A DNA stretch of 64,000 nucleotides. It comes from Rothia koreensis. GTDB taxonomy: Bacteria > Actinomycetota > Actinomycetes > Actinomycetales > Micrococcaceae. The translations under genes were made by a program, and so were the position numbers. The DNA lies in contig NZ_NOIQ01000012.1 of the NCBI RefSeq assembly GCF_004136575.1, positions 1 to 64,000 of the forward strand, in the 5' to 3' direction. Of this stretch, positions 24,710-34,894 are shown in pieces. Numbering within the stretch: position 1 is the stretch's first letter; each line of letters opens with the position of its first letter. A model generated the notes under the pieces. It had not been told where the DNA came from and did not search any database. It worked only from the letters and a program-made list of their open reading frames with translations.

Positions 24710-27514
24710 CTAGTTGTTGCGCACCAGGTTCCGCAGAACGTACTGGAGAATTCCGCCATTGCGGAAGTACTCCCGCTCACCTGGGGTGTCGATGCGGACG
24801 TCGGCGTCGAACTCGGTCGTCGTGCCGTCCTCCGCGGTCGCAGTCACGTGGACCGTCTTGGGCGTCTTGCCCTCGTTGATCTCCGTGACCCCCGTGATGG
24901 TGAAGGACTCGGTGCCGTCGAGACCCAACGACGCATGCGACTCGCCCTCAGGGAACTGCAACGGCAGAACGCCCATACCGATCAGGTTCGAGCGGTGAAT
25001 ACGCTCGAAGGACTCGGCGATCACGGCCTTGACGCCCAGCAAACGGGTGCCCTTGGCCGCCCAGTCACGCGAGGAACCGGTTCCGTACTCCTTGCCACCC
25101 AGGACCACCAGCGGGGTGCCCTCGGCGGCGTAGTTCTGCGCGGCGTCGTACACCGTGTTCTGCTCGCCGCCCTGGGTGAAGTCGCGAGTGAACCCGCCCT
25201 CGACGCCGTCCAGCAGCTCATTCTTGATGCGGATGTTCGCGAACGTACCGCGGATCATGACCTCGTGGTTACCACGGCGGGAACCGTAGGAGTTGAAGTC
25301 CTTGCGCTCCACGCCGTTGTCGATGAGGTACTTGCCCGCCGGTGTGTCCGACTTGAAGGAACCGGCCGGCGAGATGTGGTCGGTCGTGACCGAATCGCCC
25401 AGCTTGAGCAGAACCCGAGCGTTCTCGACGTCCTCGACCGGGTCCGGATCCATGGTCATGCCCTCGAAGTACGGTGGCTTGCGGACGTAGGTCGAAGCCT
25501 CGTCCCACTCGAAGGTGTCACCGGTCGGGGTGTCCAGGTTCTTCCAGCGCTCGTCGCCGTCGAAAATGGTTCCGTACTCATTGCTGTACTGATCGGTCGA
25601 GACCGAGTCATCAATGATCTGCTGAACCTCGGTCGGGTCCGGCCAGATGTCCTTGAGGTAGACCGGGTTGCCGTCAGCGTCCTCGCCCAAGGCGTCGTTC
25701 TCGAAGTCGAAGTCCATGGACCCCGCCAACGAGTACGCAATGACCAGCGGGGGCGATGCCAAGTAGTTCATCTTGACGTCGGGGTTGATGCGTCCCTCGA
25801 AGTTGCGGTTGCCGGAGAGGACCGACGTGACCGAGAGGTCGTTGTCGCTGACCGCCTTGGAGACCTCGTCCTCGAGCGGACCCGAGTTACCGATGCAGGT
25901 GGTGCAACCGTAGCCGACGATGTAGAAACCGACCTTCTCGAGCTCCGGCAGCAAACCGGCCTTCTCGTAGTAGTCGGTCACGACCTTCGACCCCGGAGCG
26001 ATCGACGTCTTGACCCAGGGCTTCGCCTTGAGGCCCTTGGAAGCGGCGTTGCGTGCCAGCACACCGGCGGCCATCATGACCGACGGGTTCGAGGTGTTGG
26101 TGCACGAGGTGATCGACGCGATGGCGACGGCGCCGTGGTCGAGCTCGAATTCGCGGCCATCCGGCATGTCCACGTCGATCGGGTTGGACTGACGACCCTT
26201 CGCCGACGCTGCGGCCGAGACGCGGCGCGGGCGCTGCTCCTCGGTGGCCTGCGGCGATGCATCCGCTGCGGGGGCATCGGAGGCCGGGAAGGACTCGTCC
26301 CCCGCCTCGGGCTCCTTCTGGCCCACGTAGTTGTTCAGGTCCGAACGGAACTGGTCCTTCGCGCTGGTCAGCTCGATGCGGTCCTGGGGACGCTTCGGGC
26401 CGGCGATCGAGGGAACCACGGTCGAGAGATCCAGCTCGAGGTATTCCGAGTAGGAGGCCTCGTTGCTGGGATCGTGCCACAGGCCCTGTTCCTTGGTGTA
26501 CTTCTCGACCAGGGCCACCTGGTCCTCGCTGCGGCCGGTCAGGCGCAGGTAGTCCAGGGTGACGTCGTCGATCGGGAAGATCGCCGCGGTCGAACCGAAC
26601 TCGGGGCTCATATTGCCGATCGTCGCGCGGTTGGCGAGCGGGACCTCGGTGACGCCCTCGCCGTAGAATTCCACGAACTTGCCGACGACGCCCTGCTCAC
26701 GGAGCATCTGGGTGATCGTCAGCACGACGTCGGTCGCGGTCGAACCGGCCGGGATCTTGCCGGTCAGCTTGAATCCGACGACCTTCGGGATCAGCATCGA
26801 CACGGGCTGGCCGAGCATCGCGGCCTCGGCCTCGATGCCGCCCACGCCCCAACCGAGCACGCCCAGGCCGTTGACCATGGTCGTGTGGGAGTCCGTACCG
26901 ACCAGGGTGTCCGGGTATGCGCGGAGGACGCCGTCGACCTCGCGGGACATGACCGTACGAGCCAGGTATTCGATGTTGACTTGGTGCACGATGCCCATGC
27001 CCGGAGGAACGACCTTGAAGTCCTCGAATGCGGTCTGTCCCCAGCGAAGGAACTGGTAGCGCTCACCGTTGCGCTCGTACTCGATGTCCATGTTCCGCTC
27101 GATGGCGTCCTTGTTGCCGAACGAGTCGATCTGGACCGAGTGGTCGATCACGAGCTCGGCGGGTGCCAGCGGGTTGATCTTGGTGGGGTCGCCGCCCAGC
27201 GACTTGACGGCCTCGCGCATGGTTGCGAGGTCCACCACGCAAGGAACGCCGGTGAAGTCCTGCATGATCACGCGGGCCGGGGTGAACTGGATCTCCGTGT
27301 CGGGTTCCGCGGTGGGATCCCAATTGGCCAGGGCCTTGATGTGCTCGTCGGTGATGTTCGCGCCGTCTTCGGTGCGCAGCAGGTTCTCGAGCAGAACCTT
27401 GAGGCTGAACGGCAGCTTTTCGGCGCCTTCGACCTTGCTGAGTCGGAAAATTTCGTATTCGGTTCCGTTGACGTCCAACGCGCCCTTGGACCCGAAGCTG
27501 TCCACAGTGCTCAT
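24710..27514 (-). CDS. acnA: Aconitate hydratase
   Basis: AcnA isomerises citrate to isocitrate in the TCA cycle, with a [4Fe-4S] cluster. The 934 residues fit the AcnA/IRP group. [14 protein letters not shown] carries one cluster Cys, and [12 protein letters not shown] carries the other two. [26 protein letters not shown] is the usual substrate-side block, and the swivelling C-terminal domain has [14 protein letters not shown]. An insert with Ala/Pro-rich sequence (about 375-420) is typical of actinobacterial members. GAGAGGAGTCC precedes the ATG. Regulation by oxidative stress is known in relatives but not visible here. Confidence 0.97.
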   Translation of the reverse strand: MSTVDSFGSKGALDVNGTEYEIFRLSKVEGAEKLPFSLKVLLENLLRTEDGANITDEHIKALANWDPTAEPDTEIQFTPARVIMQDFTGVPCVVDLATMREAVKSLGGDPTKINPLAPAELVIDHSVQIDSFGNKDAIERNMDIEYERNGERYQFLRWGQTAFEDFKVVPPGMGIVHQVNIEYLARTVMSREVDGVLRAYPDTLVGTDSHTTMVNGLGVLGWGVGGIEAEAAMLGQPVSMLIPKVVGFKLTGKIPAGSTATDVVLTITQMLREQGVVGKFVEFYGEGVTEVPLANRATIGNMSPEFGSTAAIFPIDDVTLDYLRLTGRSEDQVALVEKYTKEQGLWHDPSNEASYSEYLELDLSTVVPSIAGPKRPQDRIELTSAKDQFRSDLNNYVGQKEPEAGDESFPASDAPAADASPQATEEQRPRRVSAAASAKGRQSNPIDVDMPDGREFELDHGAVAIASITSCTNTSNPSVMMAAGVLARNAASKGLKAKPWVKTSIAPGSKVVTDYYEKAGLLPELEKVGFYIVGYGCTTCIGNSGPLEDEVSKAVSDNDLSVTSVLSGNRNFEGRINPDVKMNYLASPPLVIAYSLAGSMDFDFENDALGEDADGNPVYLKDIWPDPTEVQQIIDDSVSTDQYSNEYGTIFDGDERWKNLDTPTGDTFEWDEASTYVRKPPYFEGMTMDPDPVEDVENARVLLKLGDSVTTDHISPAGSFKSDTPAGKYLIDNGVERKDFNSYGSRRGNHEVMIRGTFANIRIKNELLDGVEGGFTRDFTQGGEQNTVYDAAQNYAAEGTPLVVLGGKEYGTGSSRDWAAKGTRLLGVKAVIAESFERIHRSNLIGMGVLPLQFPEGESHASLGLDGTESFTITGVTEINEGKTPKTVHVTATAEDGTTTEFDADVRIDTPGEREYFRNGGILQYVLRNLVRNN

Positions 27515-27730
27515 TGCTTGGGACTCCTCTCGCCACTGTCATTTCCAGGCGTAGTTCAGGTCCCCAGGTGAGTCCTAGCGGTGACGCGCTCTTCCCGAGC
27601 GCCGTTGTTAGGTGTGATGCAAACCTTTGGAGACACAGTGACACTAAGCCTTCAGTTCTGCAGTCTACCTTCTGGGCTCGGAGGTGTTCTCATGTGACGA
27701 CACCTTTTGCGCTGGACGAACCTCGTCCCG

Positions 27731-29194
27731 TCAGCCCTTTTCGAAGACCACGATCGTCTCCACGTGATGGGTGTCCGGGTACATGTCGACCCCGCGAAGC
27801 CACGTCGGTTCCCACCCGTGGTCACGGAGAAAACCTGCGTCACGCCCCAGGGCTGCGGGATCGCACGCGACGTACACGATGCGCGAGGGTTCCGCGCCCG
27901 CAATCGCCTCGACGACCCGGCGGCCGGCTCCCTGGCGCGGCGGATCGAGCACGACGACGTCCGGGCTGCCCTGGGGCACGTCGGCCCGGGGGCCACCCCT
28001 GCGCGACCTGGCGTGATGTGGTCCCCCGTTGCCCGCGGCCCACCGCCGCAGCGCCTGCTCGACGCCCGATCGTGTGACGACAACCTCAGTATCGCGAGCG
28101 CCACTCGTGCGCGCTCGCCCTTCCGGGGAGAAGTTGTGCGCGGCGTCGTCCGCGGTCACGGGCGATCCTTCGACCGTCCAGACCGTGCCCCGTTCGCCGA
28201 CGCGATCGGCCAAACCGGCGGCGAGCAGCCCCGCGCCACCGTAGAGATCCCATGCCGTCTGGCCGGGCTCGAGCCCGCTGGCCTCGGCTACCGTATTCAT
28301 CAGCCAGTCGGGGGCCTTCGCGTGGTTCTGCCAGAACCCGCCGGCACCGACTCGGAACATCAGCTTCTCGCCGCCGGGAGCCGTGACGGCCTCGTGGACC
28401 TCGGATGTCCCGCGCACGAGTTGGGGCTCCGGTTTCTCGCCTCGCTGCCTTCCCGACACGGGAGCGGGCACGATGACTGCCGAAACCTCCTGGCCGGCCG
28501 GGAGACACGTGGCCAGCTCGACGTCGACGTCGTCGACGATTTCCTCCGGAATGATCCCCTCGGCGGCGGTGAGGACCACGAGCGCGGGGTCGCTCGACGA
28601 TGGTGCTGCGACGTCGACCCGCTGGATGTTGCGCCACTCCCCTTCCCACAGGTGCAGGGCGTTGATCGCCTCGACCGCGAACGGAAGCTCCTGGACGGGG
28701 AGGACGTCGGCCCCGTGGTAGGGGTGCATGCCGAGCCGACCGGTATCGTCGACGGCCCAGTGCACGCGGGTGCGCCACCCACCGTCCGGTGTCCGGTCCA
28801 AGGCATCGACGACCAGTCCACGGAGGAGGTCCGATTCCGGGTCCATGCGACCCAACCGGGTGAGTTGCTCCGCGATGACCTGTTTCTTCAGCCGGGTCTG
28901 CGTATCCGGAAGAATGTGGCCGTAATCGGCCCCGCCCACGGGCTGTGGGGTGAGCAGCGCGTCGGCCTCGGGCCACGGGTGAGTCCGCCTGGACGGTGAG
29001 GGCTCGAGAACCTCGATCACGTGTGCGTGAGCGAACCGATTGCCCTTGCCCATCGAGTCGATGTGCACCCGGAGGCGCTCCCCCGGGACGGCATCGCGGA
29101 CGAAAACGACCTGTCCCTCGTGGCGTCCGACGCACGCCCCACCATGGGCGATCGTGTCCGTCACGATCTCGAATTCGTCTCCTGGTTCGATCAC
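27731..29194 (-). CDS. 23S rRNA (uracil-C5)-methyltransferase, RlmD/RumA type
   Basis: A 487-residue SAM-dependent methyltransferase of the TrmA/RlmD class. The first 65 residues form a TRAM RNA-binding domain (GGACVGRHEGQVVFVRDAVPGE). The catalytic part has FWQNH, the SAM motif WDLYGGAGLLAAGLA, VLDPPRQGAG and the nucleophile Cys in VYVACDPAALGRD. The Fe-S cysteine cluster of E. coli RlmD is not seen, as is common in actinobacterial homologues. The start is a GTG behind GAGGAGAAACTATC, and it overlaps the stop of the upstream permease by 4 nt (GTGA). The target uridine is not proven; the tRNA position 54 enzyme is an alternative. Confidence 0.9.
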   Translation of the reverse strand: MIEPGDEFEIVTDTIAHGGACVGRHEGQVVFVRDAVPGERLRVHIDSMGKGNRFAHAHVIEVLEPSPSRRTHPWPEADALLTPQPVGGADYGHILPDTQTRLKKQVIAEQLTRLGRMDPESDLLRGLVVDALDRTPDGGWRTRVHWAVDDTGRLGMHPYHGADVLPVQELPFAVEAINALHLWEGEWRNIQRVDVAAPSSSDPALVVLTAAEGIIPEEIVDDVDVELATCLPAGQEVSAVIVPAPVSGRQRGEKPEPQLVRGTSEVHEAVTAPGGEKLMFRVGAGGFWQNHAKAPDWLMNTVAEASGLEPGQTAWDLYGGAGLLAAGLADRVGERGTVWTVEGSPVTADDAAHNFSPEGRARTSGARDTEVVVTRSGVEQALRRWAAGNGGPHHARSRRGGPRADVPQGSPDVVVLDPPRQGAGRRVVEAIAGAEPSRIVYVACDPAALGRDAGFLRDHGWEPTWLRGVDMYPDTHHVETIVVFEKG

Positions 29195-31149
29195 GATAGT
29201 TTCTCCTCGTCCTCGTGTCCCAGGCGCCACGGAACCATCGCCGTGACGACCCCGGGTTCTCTTCTCAACGCCGCCGCAATCTTGCTTCCCGAACGGTGGT
29301 GCAAGAACTTGTCCCACCAGTGTTCCAGAACGTACTCGGGTACGTAGACGATCACGACGTCGCGCGGTGACGCCTTCCGGACCTCGCGGACGTGCTCGAC
29401 GACCGGAGTGACCGGGTCGCGGAAGGGCGAGGCGAGGATCGTCAGGGGGACGGGGACCTCGTACTTGTCCCACAGTTGCCGGATCTTCCGTGTCTCCGCC
29501 TCGTCCACGTTGAGCACGAGCCCTTCGATCGTCGACGGGCGGGTGGCCCGGGCGTAGGCCAGCGCCCTGAGCGCGGGCTTCCGCAGTCGTGGCACGACGA
29601 CCATCGCGTGGACCCGCGAGGGAAGGGCCTTGAGCGGGTTCTTCTGCTTCACGGCAAGCTCCTGGTCGATGGTGGTGTAGTGCTTCTTGATGGCCAGAGT
29701 TGCCAGGGTGAGGAACCCGACAACCAGTACCGTGACCCAGGCTCCTTGCGCCAATTTGGTCACCAGAACGACGACGGTCGCGAGAACCGTGGCCACCAGG
29801 CCGATCATGGTCACGACCTGGTCCCGCAGGAGACGACGTCGCGGCAGCCTCGCGAGAACCACTCGAATTTCCTGGTGCCTGCTCAGGAACACGGCCGCCT
29901 GGGTCAGAGACATCGAGAACAGGACGCCGACCACATACAGCTGGATCAGATCGTTGACGTCCGCTCGGAAAGCGAGGACCACCACCACGGTGGCGGCTCC
30001 CAGAACGAGCTCACCGTTGGCGTACAGCGACCGGTTGCTCCTGGCCCGGAAGTGCACCGGCAGGTAGCCCTTCTCGGCCATGGTCGAGGCCAGAATCGGG
30101 AAACCCGCGTAGGCTGCGGCCGGAGCCAGCAGGAGGAACAGCACCGTGCTGGCCAGGAAGACGCCGAGCAGGATGTTGTGTCCCGTGACGGCTTGGGCGA
30201 CCTGCGCCAGCACGGGCATCTGTGGGTAGTCCTCGGCCATCGCGTGACCATTGATCACCAGTTGCGAGGAATCGAGCGTCACGACGGCGCCGCTCGCGTC
30301 CGCGAGGTAGAGGATGCCCACCAGGGCGACGGCGGTCGAAAGCCCCATCGCCACGAGGCTGTATGCCGCGTTGCGGGCCTTCGGTGCCCGGAAGAACCGG
30401 ACCGAATTGCTGACTGACTCGACACCGGTCAGGGTCACGGCGCCCGATGAGAAGGACCGTGCCACCAGGAGGAGCAGCCCAAAACCGGTGAGGGAATTCG
30501 ATTCGGCCGTTTCGGGCCTGACGTGGAACCCGGCGCTGGGAGCCGCGTCCAGGGCACCGAACCAGGACTCGATGATCCCGATACCCAAGACCGCCACGAG
30601 GCAGAGCACGAAGAGCAGTGCCGGGAGGAGGGCAATCCGCCCCATGAAGTGCAGTCCCCGAACGTAGATCAGGGTCAGAGCGACGACCAGGAGCACGGCC
30701 ACGACAACCCGGTGTCCCGCTAGAACCGGGATCAGAGTGGTCACGTAGGACGACGCCGAAGAGACGGACACCGCGACGGTCAGGACGAAGTCGAAGAGCA
30801 GGCTGGCCCCGGCCGCCGCGCCCGTCCTCGGGCCGAGGCGGTCGCTGACCACGTGATAGTCGCCGCCCGACGCGGCGACGTCGCGAATGTTGTAGCGATA
30901 GGTGCCGATCACCAGCAGAAGAGTCACCGCCACGCCCACGCCGACCCACGGGGACATGACGAGTCCCGCCGACCCCGCAAGGGCCAGCACCATCATGATC
31001 TCGTCGGGCGCGTAGGCGATCGCGGAGAAACCGTCGGCCCCGAAGATCGGCAGTGCCGCGCGTTTGGGCAACGTCAGGCCACGGATCTGCTCCGTCTCCT
31101 TGGGCGCCCCGAGGAGGGCCCGCCGAGTGCGCGTTGGTAGTGATTGCAC
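29191..31149 (-). CDS. APC-superfamily amino acid permease
   Basis: A 652-residue integral membrane protein with about 12 membrane helices and a soluble C-terminal domain of about 150 residues. The APC signature is near the N-terminus (FGADGFSAIAYAPDEIM), with ASGGDYHVVSDRLG in helix 3 and VARSFSSGAVTLTGVESVSN in the middle. The C-terminal part (VHAMVVVPRLRKPALRALAYAR...VIVYVPEYVLEHWWDKFLH) resembles a nucleotide-binding universal-stress domain found in related K+ or amino acid carriers. It is divergent from the ceoB/trkA pair, so potassium transport is a fair alternative. GTG at 31149 with a TAGCGT box 8 nt before it; an upstream ATG adds a weak lead. Confidence 0.86.
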   Translation of the reverse strand: MQSLPTRTRRALLGAPKETEQIRGLTLPKRAALPIFGADGFSAIAYAPDEIMMVLALAGSAGLVMSPWVGVGVAVTLLLVIGTYRYNIRDVAASGGDYHVVSDRLGPRTGAAAGASLLFDFVLTVAVSVSSASSYVTTLIPVLAGHRVVVAVLLVVALTLIYVRGLHFMGRIALLPALLFVLCLVAVLGIGIIESWFGALDAAPSAGFHVRPETAESNSLTGFGLLLLVARSFSSGAVTLTGVESVSNSVRFFRAPKARNAAYSLVAMGLSTAVALVGILYLADASGAVVTLDSSQLVINGHAMAEDYPQMPVLAQVAQAVTGHNILLGVFLASTVLFLLLAPAAAYAGFPILASTMAEKGYLPVHFRARSNRSLYANGELVLGAATVVVVLAFRADVNDLIQLYVVGVLFSMSLTQAAVFLSRHQEIRVVLARLPRRRLLRDQVVTMIGLVATVLATVVVLVTKLAQGAWVTVLVVGFLTLATLAIKKHYTTIDQELAVKQKNPLKALPSRVHAMVVVPRLRKPALRALAYARATRPSTIEGLVLNVDEAETRKIRQLWDKYEVPVPLTILASPFRDPVTPVVEHVREVRKASPRDVVIVYVPEYVLEHWWDKFLHHRSGSKIAAALRREPGVVTAMVPWRLGHEDEEKLS

Positions 31150-31271
31150 AATGCCATACGCTACCCCACCGCGACCTGACGGAAGCGGGTGCATTACCCT
31201 GGTGAGGAGAACGACTGGGTCGAGAAGCGAACGCTTTCCCAGCCCCCGCGACCTTCAGGAGCCAATGCACC

Positions 31272-32075
31272 GTGCCTCACTTCGTGATTATGGGCGCCGG
31301 ACGAGTCGGAGTCATGCTCGCCCACTCCCTCGAGGCCGCGGGACACACCGTGGCCGTGATTGATCAGGACGAACGCGCGTTCCGAAGGCTCCGGAAGGAT
31401 TTCGACGGCAAGAAGGTCAAGGGCGTCGGTTTCGACCGGGAGACGCTCAAGCGGGCCGATATCGAGCACGCGTACGCTTTCGCGGCCGTGTCGAACGGGG
31501 ACAATTCGAATATCCTCGCCTCCCGTGTGGCACGGGAGACCTTCAAGGTCGCCCACGTGGTCGCCCGCATCAACGACCCGAATCGGGCGGAGTTCTTCCA
31601 ACGCCTCGGGATCCCCACGGTCGCGGCCGTCCGTTGGAGCACCGACCAGGTTCTGCGCCGAATCCTGCCCGAGCAGTCCATGACCGGTGACTACCGCGAG
31701 GCCTCGGGCCGCCTGGTTCTTGCCGAATTGCAATTGCACGAGGACTGGACCGGCCATTCCCTCACCGATATCGAGGAGGCGGCGGACGTCCGCATCGCGT
31801 TCATCACCCGTTTCGGCGAGGGCATGCTTCCCGGCCCGGACACCAGCTTCCAGCAGGGCGACGTCGTGCACGCGATGATCCGTACCCAGGAAATGAACGC
31901 CGTGGCACGGGTGCTGTCCTCCCCGCCGGGAGACCTCGAGGACGAACCCTTCGAACCGCGCCTCAGCCAGCGGTCCTGGGGCAAGCCGGCGTCCACCGTC
32001 GAGCGAACCGAAGAAGCGATCCGCCGCGACGACTCCCCCGAGTCCGGGTTGCAGCGCGGCGAAGAGGAGGAGTGA
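31272..32075 (+). CDS. ceoB: TrkA-family potassium uptake protein, first copy
   Basis: A 267-residue regulator of potassium uptake of the CeoB/TrkA type. VIMGAGRVGVMLAHSL (5-20) is the NAD-binding glycine loop of the TrkA-N domain, and the acidic Asp32 follows (VAVIDQDE). The TrkA-C domain covers about 140-220 and the tail is disordered and acidic. The start is a GTG. The second copy begins 1 nt after its stop codon. The pair would gate a Trk or APC-type K+ channel; the divergent permease is a candidate partner. Confidence 0.92.
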   Translation: MPHFVIMGAGRVGVMLAHSLEAAGHTVAVIDQDERAFRRLRKDFDGKKVKGVGFDRETLKRADIEHAYAFAAVSNGDNSNILASRVARETFKVAHVVARINDPNRAEFFQRLGIPTVAAVRWSTDQVLRRILPEQSMTGDYREASGRLVLAELQLHEDWTGHSLTDIEEAADVRIAFITRFGEGMLPGPDTSFQQGDVVHAMIRTQEMNAVARVLSSPPGDLEDEPFEPRLSQRSWGKPASTVERTEEAIRRDDSPESGLQRGEEEE

Positions 32076-32076
32076 C

Positions 32077-32823
32077 GTGCAGGTTCTCATCGTGGGCGCG
32101 GGTTCCGTGGGATCGTCCATTGCTTTCGAGCTACTGGGCCACGGCCATCGAGTGACGATTCTCGACGAAAAGCCGGAGGCCATCGGCCGCTCCGATCTCC
32201 GGGGTGCCACCTGGTTGATCGGTGACGCGTGCGAGCTGTCCGTGCTGCGCCAGGCGGAACCCGAAACGGCCGACGTGATCGTGGCCGCGACCGGCGACGA
32301 CAAGACCAACCTGGTCGTCTCGCTCCTGGCCCGTTCCGAATTCGGTGTGCCTCGAACCGTGGGGCGGGTCAACAACCCGAAGAACGAGTGGCTCTTCGAC
32401 GACGCGTGGGGCGTCGACGTCGCCGTGTCGACGCCGCGGCTCATGACAGCGTTGGTCGAGGAAGCCGTGGAGGTCGGAGACGTCGTGCGTCTGCTGGACC
32501 TCCAGGCGGGCGGGGCGACGCTCATCGAATACACCGTACCCACCGATCACGCATTCATCGGCTCGACCGTCGAGTCCGTCGAGTGGCCGGCCGAGACCAC
32601 GCTCGTGGCGATTCTCCGCGACGGGATCCCCGTGACCCCCACGGGCGACGACGTCCTGGAAGGCGAGGACGAACTCTTCCTGATCACCACGCCCGCCGGA
32701 GAACAGGACCTGCGTTCCCTGTTCAACGCGGAGCAGGCTCAGGAGGAACCCGTCGAGCAGGACCAAGATCTCGTTGCCGAAGAGCCCGGTCTGGACGAGA
32801 CGGCCCACGGCCAGGAACTATAA
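32077..32823 (+). CDS. ceoC: TrkA-family potassium uptake protein, second copy
   Basis: A 248-residue TrkA paralogue (CeoC type). VLIVGAGSVGSSIAFEL (3-19) is the NAD loop, followed by VTILDEKPE with the ribose-binding acidic residue. A TrkA-C domain runs from about 140 to 215, then an acidic tail. It starts with GTG only 1 nt past the first copy, so the two are translated together and probably form a hetero-oligomer. It converges on the DUF3159 gene with a 34-nt gap. Confidence 0.92.
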   Translation: MQVLIVGAGSVGSSIAFELLGHGHRVTILDEKPEAIGRSDLRGATWLIGDACELSVLRQAEPETADVIVAATGDDKTNLVVSLLARSEFGVPRTVGRVNNPKNEWLFDDAWGVDVAVSTPRLMTALVEEAVEVGDVVRLLDLQAGGATLIEYTVPTDHAFIGSTVESVEWPAETTLVAILRDGIPVTPTGDDVLEGEDELFLITTPAGEQDLRSLFNAEQAQEEPVEQDQDLVAEEPGLDETAHGQEL

Positions 32824-32857
32824 TGGCACCCTCACGCCGTCGGCGAGCGGCGTACGG

Positions 32858-33595
32858 CTAGGCCGGTTCTTCGCTCCGCGCCACGGATTCCTTGGTCCTG
32901 GTCATCATCCACGTGAGCCAGAGGCAGAACGCGTAGAGCGGGATGCCCATGACCAGTCGTGTGATCCCCAGTGCGGGAAGATTCTCGGCGAAGAAGAGCG
33001 GCAACTGCACGGCCAGGCGCAGCGCGAACATCGCGGCCAGAACCCCGGTTGCCAGCTGGTAGACCCGCATCCGCTCCCGACGCTTGCGCCATCCCGTGTC
33101 CTCGCCGCGGAGCATTCCGTAGACGACGCCGAGCAGGGGCCACCGGACGAGCATCGACAGGGCCAGGCCCACGGCGTACGCGCCGTTGGTCCAGAACCCG
33201 ACGACGTAGTAGTCGATCGGCTTGCCTCCGGCGTGTGCGAAGAACGCGCAGATCAGCACGCCCACGGCCCCGGAAAAGGCCTGGATCTTCTGTCCGCCGG
33301 TGATGAACCGGATGATCGACAGGACCACGGCCAGACCGATCGCGATCGCCAGGGAAAGGCCCAGCGAGGACGTGATCACGAAGCTGACCAGATACGCGAT
33401 CGAGGGCAGGACCGCCTCGAGCAGACCGCGGAGTCCGCCGATCGCGTGCATGACATCGATCTGCCCGTGCTCGTCCCGCCTGAAGGCACCGGATTTGCCG
33501 TACGCGGCAGCCATCTGCTGCCCGAAGGACGGCGAGCCGCCGGGTCGCTCGGAGTCGTCCGGTCGGCGTGAAGACTCGCCGTTGTTGTTCTGCAT
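32858..33595 (-). CDS. DUF3159 membrane protein
   Basis: A 245-residue protein with five to six probable membrane segments, of the DUF3159 family. The start of the family core is MHAIGGLRGLLEAVLPSIAYLVSF (about 49-72), and GFWTNGAYAVGLALSMLVRWPLLGVVYG is the centre. The N-terminal 45 residues are polar. No transported substrate is known. It follows the OB-fold gene by 21 nt on the same strand, the usual actinobacterial order. Confidence 0.9.
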   Translation of the reverse strand: MQNNNGESSRRPDDSERPGGSPSFGQQMAAAYGKSGAFRRDEHGQIDVMHAIGGLRGLLEAVLPSIAYLVSFVITSSLGLSLAIAIGLAVVLSIIRFITGGQKIQAFSGAVGVLICAFFAHAGGKPIDYYVVGFWTNGAYAVGLALSMLVRWPLLGVVYGMLRGEDTGWRKRRERMRVYQLATGVLAAMFALRLAVQLPLFFAENLPALGITRLVMGIPLYAFCLWLTWMMTRTKESVARSEEPA

Positions 33596-33616
33596 GTGGT
33601 GATGCTCTCCGCTCTT

Positions 33617-34051
33617 CTACAGTTCTTGGTGGCGGGACACGATTTCGTACCGAGGATTGTAGATGACTGGCGCCCCCGAGACGGAGGCCAGCAGGCCGGA
33701 GCACCGCAATCGTGTGCCCGCGCCGATCCCGGGAACCGTGCGCTGGCCGTGCCACACGAGTCGGACGTGCGTCCCGGGGCCGAGTGGGGCGTCGTCGTCA
33801 TCCAGGTGCGGCATGTCCATCGCGATGGCCGACGTCGGTGCGGTCACCGAGCCGCGCGGCAAGCGTCCGCGCACGTCCGAGGAGACGGCCCGGTAGCTCG
33901 CGGTAATATCCACCTCGGCCTCGTACCTGGGCAGTTCGTTCCGCGGACGGATGCGAACTTCGCTGACGCGCCCTTCCACGAGAACCCGGATCCTGGCCGG
34001 CTCCCGGCCGTCGCGGTCCGCGGGCCGGTGGACCGAGGGCGATTCAGCCAA
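33617..34051 (-). CDS. OB-fold nucleic-acid-binding protein
   Basis: A 144-residue protein that looks like a single OB fold. RIRVLVEGRVSEVRIRP, YEAEVDITASYRAVS and LVWHGQRTVPGIGAGTRLRCSG are the likely beta strands, and the closing segment is APVIYNPRYEIVS. The gene lies between DUF3710 and DUF3159 homologues, its usual actinobacterial place, and may bind nucleic acid, but no function is shown. No ATG or GTG fits; a TTG at 34051 overlaps the upstream stop codon and is the best start. The frame continues farther upstream as a shadow of the DUF3710 gene. Confidence 0.8.
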   Translation of the reverse strand: MAESPSVHRPADRDGREPARIRVLVEGRVSEVRIRPRNELPRYEAEVDITASYRAVSSDVRGRLPRGSVTAPTSAIAMDMPHLDDDDAPLGPGTHVRLVWHGQRTVPGIGAGTRLRCSGLLASVSGAPVIYNPRYEIVSRHQEL

Positions 34052-34883
34052 TCTGGGTGATCTCCGGGCCTCGTTCCGGCACCTCGTTGCCCGGTTTCGC
34101 CGGGGTTTCTGCGGCCTGGTCGCGCGGGACGGCGTTGTCGGGAATCCGGAGCGGCAGGAGATCCCGGGGCGCCATGGGGTTGTTCCCCCGGACCACGACC
34201 AGGCTGCGGAAGACACGCTCCATGTCCCGAGCGGCGCTGCGCTTGACCGCGGCGTCGCCGGAGAACACTCCGCGCAGGAACCAGCGGGGCCCGTCGACGC
34301 CCACGAATCGGGCCACGCGGTAGCCGCGGTCCCCATTGGGCAACGACGCGGGCAGTTTCGCGATGACCTGTCGACCGAGTGTGCCGTCCAGGATGTCGAC
34401 GACGCCGTTCTGGTCACGAACGGACTTCGCGAGTTCGGTCCGGATCTCCGACCAGAGGCCCCGACTCTTGGGCGCAGCGAACGGTTGGACCTGCAGAATC
34501 GCCCCGTCCTTCTGGAATGTCACGGAAACGACGGACTGGTTCTTCTGATCCACGTCGATGCGCATGCTCACGGACTCCTCCGGCTTGATGCGCAACCCAC
34601 CGAGATCGATGTAGGTCTCGTCGGTTTCGATCTCGGACACGTCGAACGGACCGGTCACCGATCGTGAAGTCTCTTCGGTGTTGCCCTCTTCGGCCGCCGC
34701 TGCGGCGGCCTCCGCCTGATCAATGTCCTTGTCGGCCTTGGCATTGATCAAGTCACGGTCGGGGCGTTTCTCGTCCTCGACAGCCGGCGCGGGCGCCTGC
34801 TCGGTCGTGGCCTCGCCGACGTCCTCGGACGACTTGTCCTCGGAGGCTTCGGTGTTCTGTTTCTTCTTTCCGAATCCCAGCAC
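34044..34883 (-). CDS. DUF3710 family protein
   Basis: A 279-residue cytosolic protein of the DUF3710 family. The first 75 residues are low-complexity, rich in Glu and Ala (QAEAAAAAAEEGN). The conserved part starts at TGPFDVSEIETDETYIDLGGLRIKP and runs through FAAPKSRGLWSEIRTELAKSV and GVDGPRWFLRGVFSGDAA. Its function is unknown. It lies 11 nt downstream of dut and overlaps the OB-fold gene start, so a small operon dut-DUF3710-OB-DUF3159 is likely. Confidence 0.9.
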   Translation of the reverse strand: MLGFGKKKQNTEASEDKSSEDVGEATTEQAPAPAVEDEKRPDRDLINAKADKDIDQAEAAAAAAEEGNTEETSRSVTGPFDVSEIETDETYIDLGGLRIKPEESVSMRIDVDQKNQSVVSVTFQKDGAILQVQPFAAPKSRGLWSEIRTELAKSVRDQNGVVDILDGTLGRQVIAKLPASLPNGDRGYRVARFVGVDGPRWFLRGVFSGDAAVKRSAARDMERVFRSLVVVRGNNPMAPRDLLPLRIPDNAVPRDQAAETPAKPGNEVPERGPEITQIG

Positions 34884-34894
34884 GATTGTCCTTT

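Noticed and set aside
24629-27571. 980-codon open frame on the plus strand
   Set aside because: It is exactly antisense to acnA. High third-position GC leaves such frames open. The aconitase motifs are on the minus strand.
34052-34417. Long N-terminal extension of the OB-fold protein
   Set aside because: The extension is an alternate frame of the DUF3710 gene and has no family match; a TTG at the overlap explains the start.
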